Program-made: the position numbers and the translations under genes | The notes under the pieces: generated by a model | Told to the model about the DNA's origin: nothing | Seen by the model: the letters and a program-made list of their open reading frames with translations, nothing else | Database searches by the model: none | Shown here: one piece after another, positions 28,227 to 37,646 of the stretch | Layout: each line of letters opens with the position of its first letter | How positions within the stretch are numbered: position 1 is the stretch's first letter | From: Dinoroseobacter shibae DFL 12 = DSM 16493 | Lineage (GTDB): Bacteria > Pseudomonadota > Alphaproteobacteria > Rhodobacterales > Rhodobacteraceae | Length of the DNA: 64,000 bases | Direction: 5' to 3' | Assembly: GCF_000018145.1 (NCBI RefSeq) | Contig: NC_009952.1 | Span: 2,542,001-2,606,000, forward strand

Positions 28227-29612
28227 CTAGGGCGTTCGGCGCCGGGCCCGTTGCCGCCAATGCGCTGCGTAGTGCCGCAGGCGGGTCTTGGACGCCGCCG
28301 GTAGCGCGACGAGGCTGTCGGGGCGCGGCGGGGCGCCGGCATCGCCGCCCGCCAGCAGGGCCGCACCGGCGCTGGTTCCGGTGGTGCCGGAGGCGCGGAC
28401 CACATCCGCCTCCATCGCGACGCTGAGCATTTCGAGATAGAGGCGATTGCCGGCGAAAGGTCCCTCGACGATGATCTTGCCCGCATGCCCGATATTGGAC
28501 AGGCACTCGGCCGTCACCAGCGCCAGATAGAGCGCGACGGCCGCGCCGCGGGCGCCGGTCCCGGGCGCGGGGGCGTCGCCTTCCCATCGCGAGGCCTGGC
28601 CCTTGAACGGGCCTGTGTCGGGCACGACGGCGGGCAAAAGCAGGATCTGCCGCGACAGGATGTGGTCGAGGTCTTGGGCGCTCGGCGGCGGGCCGGTGCC
28701 CTCGGTGGCCAGGTCATGCTCGCGCCCGCCCATGAACCGGGCGGAGGGCGCGGGCTGGCCGAGGGCCGTGACGTTGATCAGCGTGTCGAGATCGGGATCG
28801 AGCACCACGGGCCTGCCGCCGACGGACATGGCAACGACCCAGGTGCCGGTGGAGATCACGCTGAAGGGGGAGGTCTGGGTCAACACGTAAGGCAGAAGCG
28901 AGGCGTTGGAATCGTGGATGCCGCAATGAACGGGCGTGCCGGGGGCCAACCCGGTCTGCGCGGCCACCGCTGGCAGCACCGGCCCGAGGATGTCATGCGG
29001 CTTGCGGACGGGGGCGAGCTTGCCCGTCAGCCCGAGCCTGTCGACCAGCGACGAGACCGCCCCGGCATGGGGGTTCCACAGATCGGTATGACACCCCAGC
29101 GAGGTGACATCGGTCGCGGTCACGCCGGTCAGCTTGGCGCCCCAGAATTGCGGGTAGGTGACGATCTGGCGGGTGCGGTCCCTGAGGGCCGGGTCGGTGT
29201 GGAACTGCCAGAAGAGTTGCGCGCCGATGTTCAGCCCGCCCGCCAGGCGCGGCGACCCGGTTTCCGAGAAAGGCGGGCGAAGCGCGTCATAGGCCAGCGC
29301 GGTGTCGTCCGGGCCGGGGTGTTCGTAGTCGAGAATGGGAGCGGCCAAGGCGCCGTCCTTTTGAAGAAGGGCCGCGCAGGCGCCATGCGTGGTGATCGAG
29401 ATCGCGTCGATCCCGTGGCGGGCCTGGAAATCGCGCAGCCCGTCCAGCAGGAAGGCCCAGTGCCCGTCCACGTCGAAATGCGGCCAGGGCGGACCCGGCA
29501 GGACCGTGTTGGGCCGCGTGATCACTGAGATTTCGGTCAGGCTCTGTCGGTCGACCAGGGCCAGCTTGGCGTTGGTCTTGCCGATGTCGATGACGGCGAC
29601 GTGACGTGTCAT
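28227..29612 (-). CDS. rhaK: Rhamnulokinase / FGGY carbohydrate kinase
   Basis: 461 residues from the ATG at 29612 ([21 protein letters not shown]); the open frame continues upstream to 29756 only as antisense-like sequence over rhaM. FGGY kinase: N-terminal phosphate loop [22 protein letters not shown] around residue 230, and a C-terminal [22 protein letters not shown]...[14 protein letters not shown] segment contacting ATP. As last gene of the operon it should phosphorylate L-rhamnulose. In Rhizobium leguminosarum the equivalent RhaK also affects rhamnose uptake. The start overlaps the rhaM stop (ATGA). Confidence 0.9.
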
Positions 29613-29923
29613 GGCATGTGGAACACGGTGTCGAGCGGGGTGACCACGGGCGCGTTGTCCGGCTGGGTTTGCATGATGTCGGCCATGTGCGCCCACCATT
29701 TCTGCATGACCGGATGGCTCGGGAGGTCGTCCATCCCGTGCCCCTCCTTGCGCCACAGGACGGCAAAGAGCGTGTCGGTCTCGGGGTCGAGGTGGATCGA
29801 GTAATCCGACACGCCGGCCTTGCGGAGAAGATCCACCAGTTCCGGCCAGATCGCGTCGTGGCGTTTGATGTATTCCTCCCGGCAGCCGGGGTTCAGCATC
29901 ATCTTGAAGGCGATCTTTTCCAT
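29609..29923 (-). CDS. rhaM: L-rhamnose mutarotase
   Basis: 104 residues beginning [29 protein letters not shown], a textbook RhaM/RhaU ferredoxin-like fold. The conserved His in [10 protein letters not shown], the central [16 protein letters not shown] strand pair and the C-terminal WWAHMADIM are all present. It interconverts alpha and beta anomers of L-rhamnose. This gene is easily hidden because its frame is open far upstream through the permease gene. The ATG overlaps the upstream permease stop by one base (TGATG), and its stop overlaps rhaK. In rhizobia the same gene is named rhaU. Confidence 0.94.
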
Positions 29924-30909
29924 CAGCGCGCCCGCCACATGGACCACAGCCGCGGCAGGGCGATCACCCCGATCAGCAGCGCGCCGATCACGATGGACAT
30001 CACGATCCCCGGCACGTTCAGCAGGCCGAGCCCGAAGGTCACAAGCCCCATCACGAAGGCGGCGATGACGACGCCCAGGATGGTGCCCGATCCGCCGAGG
30101 ATGCTGACGCCGCCGAGCACGACCATGGTGACCACCTCCAGCTCCCAGCCCATCGCGATGGAGGGGCGGGTGGAGCCGAGGCGCGCGGTCAGGCAGATCG
30201 CCGCGACGCCGGACATGAGGCCCGTGAGCAGGAACAGGATGAATTTCACGCGCTGCACCCGGATGCCCGAGAACATCGCGCCGGTGGCATTGTTGCCGAT
30301 GGCGTAGACCGCGCGGCCGAAATTGGTCTTGTGCAGAAGCATCGCGTAGATCACCGCGATGATGGCGAAGAGGACAAGCTCGAACGAGATCACCCACCAG
30401 ACATAGCCCTGGCCGAACCAGGAGAAGCTCTCGGGGTAGCCCCGGAAGGCCTGGTCGCCCAGAACGATGTAGCTGATGCCGCGAAACAGGCTCATGGTGC
30501 CGATGGTCACGACGATGGAGGGCAGTCCCATCCGGGTGACCAGCACACCGTTGAACGCGCCACAGAGCAGCCCGACCCCGAGCCCGATCAGCACCAGCCC
30601 GGGCGTGCCGACGCCCATCTGCACCGCCGCGCCCATGGCGGTCGAGGCCAGCGCAATGATGGAGGCGACCGACAGGTCGATCTCCCCCGAGATGATCAGC
30701 AGCGCCATGGCGAAGGCGATCATCGCCTTTTCGGTGAAGTTGAAGGTTGCGTCGCTCAGGTTCCAGGCGTTCAGGAAATAGGGGGAGGCGAAGCTGTTGG
30801 CGACGAAGATGCCGATGGCCACCAGCAAAAGAAGCGTCTCCCAGCTCTTGAGGCGCTGCTCCATCGGAGAGCGCAGGCGGTCGGGGATCATGCGGTCGGC
30901 TGTGCTCAT
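29923..30909 (-). CDS. rhaQ: Rhamnose ABC transporter permease (second)
   Basis: 328 residues from the ATG at 30909 ([15 protein letters not shown]). RbsC-like permease with about eight to ten membrane helices and the family signature [22 protein letters not shown] around residue 70, plus [30 protein letters not shown]. The EAA-like cytosolic loop with [28 protein letters not shown] contacts the ATPase. It is the second of two non-identical permeases, overlapping the first by four bases, as in the rhizobial rhaSTPQ transporter. Confidence 0.93.
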
Positions 30910-31889
30910 GATGTTTGCTCCGCGCGCTTGAGGATGATGCGACCCTTCTTGCGGTTGGCCTGGGCATTGAGCGCGACGGCGATGATGATCGCACCGCCCG
31001 AGATGGCCAGCTGCCAGAAGGGGGAGATATCGACGACCGGCAGGGCATTCTTGATGATGCCGAGGAACAAGGCCCCGAGCAACGCGCCGCCGACGGTGCC
31101 GACGCCGCCCATGATCGACACACCGCCGATGACGCAGGCGGCGACCACGTCCAGCTCGAACCCGCCGGCGATATCCACGTAGGACACCGCAAAGCGCGAG
31201 ACCCAGAGATACCCCGTCAGGCCCGCCAGGGCGCCGGAGATCGTGAAGGCCCAGAACTGGGTCTTGCCCACATCGATGCCCGCGTAGGTCGCGGCATGGG
31301 GGTTGCCGCCCGCCGCGTAGAAGGCACGCCCCAGGGTGGTCCGGGTCATCACGATCGTGAACAGGATCACGGCCAGGATCGCGATCCAGCTGAGGACCGG
31401 GAGGCCGAGGAGTTCCGCCCGCGGGAAGGCCTTGAAGGCGGGGCTCATCTCGTGACTGTTGACCCATTTTCCGTCGGAGATCAGGAAGATGATGCCGCGG
31501 AAGATGGTCATGGTCCCCAGCGTCACCACGATGGGCGGGATTTGCAGCTTCCACACGAGAAGCCCGTTGAACATGCCCAGCAGCGTGCCCAGTCCGATGG
31601 CGATGGCGAGGATCACGACAATCGGCAGGCCCGGAGCCGCAACATTGACCATCGACACGACCATGCCGGTCAATGCCAGGTTCGCCGCGACGCTGAGGTC
31701 GATGCACCGGGTCAGGATGACGATCATCTGGCCGATCGCCAGCAGGATCAGCGGCGATGTATCGTTGAACACATGCGCGAGGTTCGACGGCGCGATGAAT
31801 GCGGGGAACCGGGAGGCGATCAGCGCCAGCAGCAGCAGGATCGCCGCGATCAGCAGTGTTTCCCGGGAGGCGATCAGGCGTTTCAACAT
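30906..31889 (-). CDS. rhaP: Rhamnose ABC transporter permease (first)
   Basis: 327 residues, RbsC/AraH-type permease: [24 protein letters not shown] (around residue 60), [27 protein letters not shown], the coupling loop [28 protein letters not shown] and the C-terminal [39 protein letters not shown]. It pairs with rhaQ to form the membrane channel. Overlaps rhaQ by four bases; 12 bp after rhaT. Confidence 0.93.
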
Positions 31890-31901
31890 GACCCGTTTCC
31901 T

Positions 31902-33434
31902 TCAGATCCCCGCGGCGTGGCGGACAAGGGTTTCAGGTTGCAGGTCGTCACCCGCCAGTTCGGCCACGATGCGCCCCTCGCGCATGACGATCACGCGGTC
32001 GGACATGCCCAGCACTTCGGGAATTTCCGAACTGACCATGATCACGGCGAGCCCCTGGGCCGCCAGTTCCGCCATGAAGTCGTGCACCGCGGCCTTGGAG
32101 CCGATATCGACGCCTTTGGTGGGCTCGTCGAGGATGATCACCCTGGGCCGGGTGGCCAGCCATTTGGCGATCACGACCTTCTGCTGGTTGCCGCCGGACA
32201 GGTTGCCGACATGGGTGTCCAGCGAGGCCGCGCGCAGGTCGAGCCGTTCGGTGTATTCGCGGGCCAGGGCGAACTCCTCGGCCAGCCGCAGGAAGCCCTT
32301 GCGGGAGATCCGCCCGAGCGAGGGCAGCGTGACGTTCTGAAAGATCGGCAGGTCGAGGATGGCGCCTTGCTTGCCGCGGTCCTCGGGGACATAGACGATC
32401 CCGTGATCGACCGCGTCCGCGGGGGAGCTGATTTCGGCCCTGGCCCCGCCGATCTCGACCGACCCGGCGGAGGGGCGGGTGATCCCGAACAGGGATTGCA
32501 TGAATTCCGACCGCCCGGCCCCGACCAGTCCGTAGAACCCCAGGATCTCGCCCTCGCGCAACGTGAAGCTGATATCGTCGAATTCGGTGGGATGGGCATA
32601 GCCTTGGACGGTCAGAACCGTGTCGCCCACATTGGGCGCGCGCTGCGGGAAAATCTGGCTGACATCGCGGCCCACCATCATCTTGACCAGGTCGGCCTCG
32701 GTTACATCGGCGATCGCGCCGTCCCCGATCAGCTGGCCATCCCGGAAGACGGTGTAATTGTCCGCGATGCGGAAGATCTCGTCGAACTTGTGGCTGATGA
32801 ACAGGATCGCCTTGCCCTGGGCCTTGAGGCTTTCGACCAGCTCGTAGAGCTCTTCGATCTCCTTGTGGGAGAGCGCGGCGGTGGGTTCGTCCATGATGAC
32901 CACGCGCGCCTCGATCGACAGGGCGCGGGCGATCGCCACGAGGTGCTTGTTGGCAATGCCCAGGTCCTTGAGCTTGTGATCCGGGTCGAGCTCGGCGCCG
33001 ATGCTGGTCAGCAGGGCGCGGGCGTTCTCGGTCGTCTTTTTCCAGTCGATCAGACCGAAGGCCCCGCGCGGCGCATGGCCCAGAAAGATATTCTCGGCCA
33101 CGGACAACTCATCGAACAGGACCGTTTCCTGGTGGATCGCCGTGACCCCGTGATCGGCGGCGGCCTGCGGGGTGGAAAACGGCACCGGCTGACCGTCAAC
33201 GAGGATGCGGCCGCCATCGGGCTGGTAGATGCCGGTGAGGATCTTGACGACGGTGGACTTGCCGGCACCGTTCTCGCCGATCAGCGCGGTCACCTTGCCG
33301 GGGTACAGAGACAGCGAGACGTCGGACAAGGCCTTCACGCCCGGGAAGGTCTTGGTGATGTGCGCCAGGGCCAGCGCCGCCTGGGACACAGGCGGGTCTT
33401 CGGACGGCAAGGGTCTCTGCGTTTGGTGCAGCAT
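31902..33434 (-). CDS. rhaT: Rhamnose ABC transporter ATP-binding protein
   Basis: 510 residues from the ATG at 33434 (a TTG one codon earlier is possible). Two tandem ABC domains of the sugar-importer (RbsA/MglA) class. Domain 1 has Walker A GENGAGKST around residue 60 and Walker B VVIMDEPTAALSHKE. Domain 2 lacks an intact Walker A (GLVGAGRSEFMQ), as usual in this class, but has signature LSGGNQQKV and Walker B VIILDEPTKGVD. It powers rhamnose uptake with RhaS, RhaP and RhaQ. Separated from rhaS by a stem-loop. Confidence 0.94.
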   Translation of the reverse strand: MLHQTQRPLPSEDPPVSQAALALAHITKTFPGVKALSDVSLSLYPGKVTALIGENGAGKSTVVKILTGIYQPDGGRILVDGQPVPFSTPQAAADHGVTAIHQETVLFDELSVAENIFLGHAPRGAFGLIDWKKTTENARALLTSIGAELDPDHKLKDLGIANKHLVAIARALSIEARVVIMDEPTAALSHKEIEELYELVESLKAQGKAILFISHKFDEIFRIADNYTVFRDGQLIGDGAIADVTEADLVKMMVGRDVSQIFPQRAPNVGDTVLTVQGYAHPTEFDDISFTLREGEILGFYGLVGAGRSEFMQSLFGITRPSAGSVEIGGARAEISSPADAVDHGIVYVPEDRGKQGAILDLPIFQNVTLPSLGRISRKGFLRLAEEFALAREYTERLDLRAASLDTHVGNLSGGNQQKVVIAKWLATRPRVIILDEPTKGVDIGSKAAVHDFMAELAAQGLAVIMVSSEIPEVLGMSDRVIVMREGRIVAELAGDDLQPETLVRHAAGI

Positions 33435-33465
33435 CAACTGTCCCGGAATGAAAGGGGTGGGGTGT

Positions 33466-33489
33466 GACGCGGGCCCGAAAGCCCGCGTC
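33466..33489 (-). other. Stem-loop between rhaS and rhaT
   Basis: GACGCGGGC (33466-33474) and GCCCGCGTC (33481-33489) form a perfect 9-bp stem with a 6-nt loop, and no U-tract follows. Hairpins at this position in ABC-transporter operons commonly protect the upstream solute-binding-protein mRNA from 3' decay or cause partial termination, giving excess binding protein. Confidence 0.7.
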
Positions 33490-33506
33490 GGAGATCCGTC
33501 GTCGCC

Positions 33507-34508
33507 CTAGAAGATCGACTTGAACTGATCGATGTTGGAGGCGTCGTAGATGAACGGATCGGCCATGGCGGCCTCGTTGTTCTCGTCCAGGGTGATGGTC
33601 CCGACGCGCCCGATGGAGATCTCTGTCCCCGGCTCCGCCGTGGCCGCGCCGGAGGCGAGCGCATGGGCGATCATCGCGGCCGAGTAGCCCAGATCGATCG
33701 GGTTCCAGATCGCGAAGGACTTGGATGCGCCGCTTTCGATGGCACCGGCCATCTCGGAGGGCAGGCCAAGGCCGGTCACGTTGACCTGGCCGATCTTGCC
33801 CGCATCCGCGACCGCTTGTGCCGCGGCGACGATCCCGACGGAGGTGGGCGCGATGATCGCATCGAGGTCCGGGAAGGACTGCATCAGGCCCTGCGCTTCG
33901 CGGTAGGACTTGTCGGCCAGGTCATCGCCATAGACGGTGGAGACCACGTTGATGCCCGGATAGTCGCCCAGCACCTTGGTCATCTCTTCGATCCAGATGT
34001 TCTGGTTGGTCGAGGTGGTGGTCGCGGACAGAACCGCGACATCCCCGCCATCGGGCAAATGATCGGCGGCAAGCTTGATGATCATGTTCCCGATCAGGGC
34101 GTTGGAGGAGGGGTTCAGGTGCATCTGGCGCCCTTCGGGGGCCACGCCGGAATCCCAGGATATCACCGTGATGCCCCGCTGCATCGCCTTCTTGAGCGTC
34201 GGGACCAGCGCATCGGTGTCATTGGCCGACACCGCGATGGCATCAACGCCCTGGGCGATCAGCGAATTGATTACCTCGATCTGGCCCTCGGCCGTGGTGT
34301 CGGTGGGACCGGTATAGATGATCTCGACGCCCCCGAGTTCCGCGGCGGCTTCCTCGGCGCCCTGGGCGGCGGCCTCGAAGAAGCCGATGCCGAGGGCCTT
34401 CACGACGAGGGCGATGCGCATCTCGTCCTGGGCCATGGCGGTTGTGCCGAACAGGCTGGCGGCAAGGCTGAGCCCTGCGGTGAGTTTGGTGAAGGTGCGA
34501 CGTTTCAT
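33507..34508 (-). CDS. rhaS: Rhamnose ABC transporter periplasmic binding protein
   Basis: 333 residues from the ATG at 34508 (MKRRTFTKLTAGLSLAASLFGTTAMA-QDEM), with GGGAGG upstream; a frame to 34550 has no such site. Cleavable signal peptide of about 25 residues, then a type I periplasmic binding protein fold of the ribose/RhaS class (EMRIALVVKALGIGFFEAAAQGAEEAA, AISANDTDALVPTLKKAMQRGITVISWDSG-like, CGIVAAAQAVADAGKIGQVNVTGLGLPSEM region). First gene of the transporter operon after rhaR. Confidence 0.93.
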   Translation of the reverse strand: MKRRTFTKLTAGLSLAASLFGTTAMAQDEMRIALVVKALGIGFFEAAAQGAEEAAAELGGVEIIYTGPTDTTAEGQIEVINSLIAQGVDAIAVSANDTDALVPTLKKAMQRGITVISWDSGVAPEGRQMHLNPSSNALIGNMIIKLAADHLPDGGDVAVLSATTTSTNQNIWIEEMTKVLGDYPGINVVSTVYGDDLADKSYREAQGLMQSFPDLDAIIAPTSVGIVAAAQAVADAGKIGQVNVTGLGLPSEMAGAIESGASKSFAIWNPIDLGYSAAMIAHALASGAATAEPGTEISIGRVGTITLDENNEAAMADPFIYDASNIDQFKSIF

Positions 34509-34546
34509 TGGTTTCCTCCCTAAGGTACGATCGCGGATATGGCCGG

Positions 34547-35347
34547 TCACGAGGCCACGTTTTTCTGAGCGCCCCCCGAGTGGGCGACGATCAGGGTCAC
34601 TTCTGCGGCGTCGAGCATGGCGGCCGCCTTGTCTGAGATCCGGTCATCGGTGATGACCTTGGTGATGCGGTTGAGCGGGCACAGCACGAGGCTGGAGCGT
34701 TGCTCGAACTTGCTGCTGTCGGCCAGAACGATCAGCTCATCCGCCTGCCCGATCAGTTTCTGTTCCGCCTGGATCAGGAGCGGGTCCGCCTCCATCAGGC
34801 CCAGCGGCCCGAGGCCCTGGGCCCCCATGAACATGCGCCGCGCACAGAAATTGCGGGTCACGTCATTGTCGAACGGGGACAGGATGATGTTCTGTTCGCG
34901 GTAGATCGTGCCCCCCGACAGCATGACGGTGTTCTTGGAGTGCTTCAGCAGGTGTTCGGCGATCGGGAAGGAGTTGGTGAAGACCTGCATCCGGCGGCTT
35001 GCCAGCGGATGCACCATCTGGAACGTGGTCGTGCCGCCATTGATGATGATCGCGTCGCCATCGTCACACAGCTCCACCGCGGCCGCGGCAATCGCCTGCT
35101 TCTCTTCGATCCGCATGGTTTCGTTGACCGAAAACGGTCGCCCGGCGAGGCCCACGAATTGCGGCGGGCTCAGCGCCTCGGCACCGCCGCGCACGCGGCG
35201 CAGCAGCTTTTCGTGATCGAGCGTGGCGATGTCACGGCGGATCGTGGCCTCGGACGCGCCGGTCAGATTGCACAGGTCCCCGACGGTGACGACGGGGCGT
35301 TCCTCGACCGCGGACAGAATGATCGTATGACGTTCTTTTTCGTGCAA
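34547..35347 (-). CDS. rhaR: DeoR-family rhamnose regulator
   Basis: 266 residues from a TTG at 35347 (M-HEKERHTIILSAVEERPVVTVGDLCNLTG). The ribosome site GAGGGAGG lies six bases before it, while upstream ATGs lie inside the operator region. N-terminal winged helix-turn-helix ASEATIRRDIATLDHEKLLRRVRGGA is the DeoR signature. The C-terminal sugar-phosphate sensing domain carries DGDAIIINGGTTTFQM and VLADSSKFEQR. By analogy with rhizobial RhaR it represses the rha genes until an intermediate is made. It lies 38 bp upstream of rhaS and diverges from rhaD. Confidence 0.9.
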   Translation of the reverse strand: MHEKERHTIILSAVEERPVVTVGDLCNLTGASEATIRRDIATLDHEKLLRRVRGGAEALSPPQFVGLAGRPFSVNETMRIEEKQAIAAAAVELCDDGDAIIINGGTTTFQMVHPLASRRMQVFTNSFPIAEHLLKHSKNTVMLSGGTIYREQNIILSPFDNDVTRNFCARRMFMGAQGLGPLGLMEADPLLIQAEQKLIGQADELIVLADSSKFEQRSSLVLCPLNRITKVITDDRISDKAAAMLDAAEVTLIVAHSGGAQKNVAS

Positions 35348-35391
35348 ATCGAGCCTCCCTCGGCGCACAGGCTGTCCAGATTCGCACCATC

Positions 35392-35464
35392 TGTCAATCA
35401 TTATCCACCATATTCCGTCATTCTGCGGTGCAGAATGATTGCTTGTGATTGATAATGATTGACA
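35392..35464. promoter_or_regulatory. Inverted-repeat operator region of the rha regulon
   Basis: Nested inverted repeats fill the rhaR-rhaD gap. The outer arms are TGTCAATCATTATC (35392-35405) and GATAATGATTGACA (35451-35464), a perfect 14-bp pair. The inner pair is TCATTCTGC (35418-35426) and GCAGAATGA (35430-35438), 9 bp with a 3-bp spacer. The unit AATGATTG also recurs at 35434-35441. This is the natural place for RhaR binding to control both divergent transcripts. Confidence 0.72.
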
Positions 35465-35534
35465 AGCCCGGCTGCACCGCTCAGCGTAAAGGCCACAGAG
35501 ATGGATCGGCGTGCCGCGCCAGCCGGGAGGAAAC

Positions 35535-37637
35535 ATGTTGAAATCATTGGAAACGCAGCTGCTTGAAAGTCGGTGGGACGACGAGGTCGCCAAGGGCATG
35601 AGCGAATCGGAACTGTTGCTCTATCGGTCGAACATCCTCGGCGCCGACAAGCGGGTGACGAATTACGGCGGTGGCAACACATCGGCCAAGGTGATGGAGG
35701 CCGACCCCCTGACCGGCGCGCAGGTCGAGGTGCTTTGGGTCAAAGGGTCCGGCGGGGATATCGGCTCGATCAAGATGGACGGGTTCGCGACGCTTTACAT
35801 GGACAAGCTGCGCGCGCTGAAGGGGCTGTATCGCGGGGTCGCGTTCGAGGATGAGATGGTCAGCTACCTGCCGCATTGCACCTTCCGGCTGAACCCGCGC
35901 GCGGCCTCCATCGACACGCCCCTGCACGCTTACGTCCCGCGCAAGCACGTCGATCACGTCCATGCCGATGCGATCATCGCCATCGCCGCCTCCGACAATT
36001 CGAAGGAGCTCACGCAGGAGATTTTCGGAAACCGGATCGGCTGGCTGCCGTGGAAGCGGCCCGGCTTCGAGCTGGGCCTGTGGTTGGAGAAATTCTGCCG
36101 GGAGAACCCCGAGGCGGATGGTGTCGTGCTCGAAAGTCACGGGCTGTTCACCTGGGCCGACACCGCGAAGGAGTGCTACGATCAGACGATCGACGTGATC
36201 AACGTGGCGACCCGGTGGCTCGCCGAGCGCAGCGCGGGTGTCCCGGCCTTCGGCGGGGCGATCCACGAGAGCCTTCCGGCCGCGGCCCGCCGCGAGGTCG
36301 CCGCCCGGCTGATGCCCGCCATCCGCGGTTTCGTGTCGGACAATCAGCACATGGTTGGCCATTTCAATGACAGCGACGCGGTGCTGGAATTCGTGAACGC
36401 GCGGGACATGGAGGCGCTCGCGGCGTTGGGCACCTCCTGCCCGGACCATTTCCTGCGCACGAAGATCCGGCCCCTCGTGGTGCCGTTCGATCCGGCGCAG
36501 AATAACATCCTGGCGGTGCTGTCGGAGCTGCCGGACCAGGTTGCGGCTTACCGTGAGGCCTATGCCGCCTATTACGCGCGCTGCAAACATGACGACAGCC
36601 CGGCCCTGCGCGACCCGAACGCGGTGGTCTATCTGGTGCCCGGGGTGGGCATGATCACCTTTGCCAAGGACAAGGCCACGGCCCGGATATCGGGCGAGTT
36701 CTATGTCAACGCGATCAACGTGATGCGCGGCGCGTCGGCGGTCAGCACGTACCAGGGCCTGCCGGAACAGGAAGCTTTCGATATCGAGTACTGGTTGCTG
36801 GAAGAGGCCAAGCTGCAGCGCATGCCGAAACCGAAATCTCTTGCCGGCCGCGTGGCCCTCGTCACCGGCGGTGCGGGCGGGATCGGGGCGGCCACGGCCG
36901 AGCGGTTCCTGGCCGAAGGTGCCTGCGTGGTTCTGGCGGATATCAACGAGGACAGCCTGGCATCGACGCAGGAGAGGTTGTCGGAGCGGTTTGGCGCGGA
37001 TGTCGTCCGCTCGGTCGTCATGAACGTGACGCGCGAAGAGGCCGTCGCGGCGGCCTTTGCGGAGGCGTCGGTGGAATTCGGCGGGGTGGATATCCTGGTG
37101 TCCAACGCCGGGATTGCCTCCTCCGCGCCGATCGAGGAGACGTCGCTGGCGCTGTGGAACAAGAACATGGACATTCTGTCCACCGGTTACTTCCTGGTCA
37201 GCCGCGCGGCGTTCAAGCTGATGCGGGTGCAGGACATGGGCGGCGCGGTGGTGTTCGTGGCCTCCAAGAACGGATTGGCCGCGTCACCGAATGCGGCGGC
37301 CTACTGCACGGCCAAGGCGTCGGAAATCCATCTGGCCCGGTGCCTGGCCCTTGAAGGCGCGGAGGCCGGCATCCGCGTCAACGTGGTGAACCCGGACGCG
37401 GTACTGCGGGGCTCCAAGATCTGGGAGGGCGACTGGCTGGAACAGCGCGCGGGCACCTATGGCACCGACAAGGACGGGCTGGAGGAGATGTATCGCCAAC
37501 GCTCTCTGCTCAAGCGGTCGGTTCTGCCGGAAGATATCGCCGAGGCCTGCTATTTCTTCGCCGCGGACGCGTCGTCGAAGTCCACGGGCAACATCATCAA
37601 CGTGGACGCGGGCAATGTGCAAGCGTTCACACGCTAG
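35535..37637 (+). CDS. rhaD: Bifunctional rhamnulose-1-phosphate aldolase / short-chain dehydrogenase
   Basis: 700 residues from the ATG at 35535 (MLKSLETQLLESRWDDEVAKG), with GGGAGG five bases upstream. Residues about 1-420 are a class II aldolase with zinc ligands in KHVDHVHADAII and the later ESHGLFTW. From about residue 435 there is an SDR: NAD motif VTGGAGGIGAATAERFL, NAG in SNAGIASS, and the catalytic YCTAK. The fusion splits L-rhamnulose-1-phosphate to DHAP and L-lactaldehyde and oxidises the latter. This layout is the TIGR02632-type protein common in rhizobia and Bacillus. It is followed by rhaA. Confidence 0.94.
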   Translation: MLKSLETQLLESRWDDEVAKGMSESELLLYRSNILGADKRVTNYGGGNTSAKVMEADPLTGAQVEVLWVKGSGGDIGSIKMDGFATLYMDKLRALKGLYRGVAFEDEMVSYLPHCTFRLNPRAASIDTPLHAYVPRKHVDHVHADAIIAIAASDNSKELTQEIFGNRIGWLPWKRPGFELGLWLEKFCRENPEADGVVLESHGLFTWADTAKECYDQTIDVINVATRWLAERSAGVPAFGGAIHESLPAAARREVAARLMPAIRGFVSDNQHMVGHFNDSDAVLEFVNARDMEALAALGTSCPDHFLRTKIRPLVVPFDPAQNNILAVLSELPDQVAAYREAYAAYYARCKHDDSPALRDPNAVVYLVPGVGMITFAKDKATARISGEFYVNAINVMRGASAVSTYQGLPEQEAFDIEYWLLEEAKLQRMPKPKSLAGRVALVTGGAGGIGAATAERFLAEGACVVLADINEDSLASTQERLSERFGADVVRSVVMNVTREEAVAAAFAEASVEFGGVDILVSNAGIASSAPIEETSLALWNKNMDILSTGYFLVSRAAFKLMRVQDMGGAVVFVASKNGLAASPNAAAYCTAKASEIHLARCLALEGAEAGIRVNVVNPDAVLRGSKIWEGDWLEQRAGTYGTDKDGLEEMYRQRSLLKRSVLPEDIAEACYFFAADASSKSTGNIINVDAGNVQAFTR

Positions 37638-37646
37638 GGGATGAGC

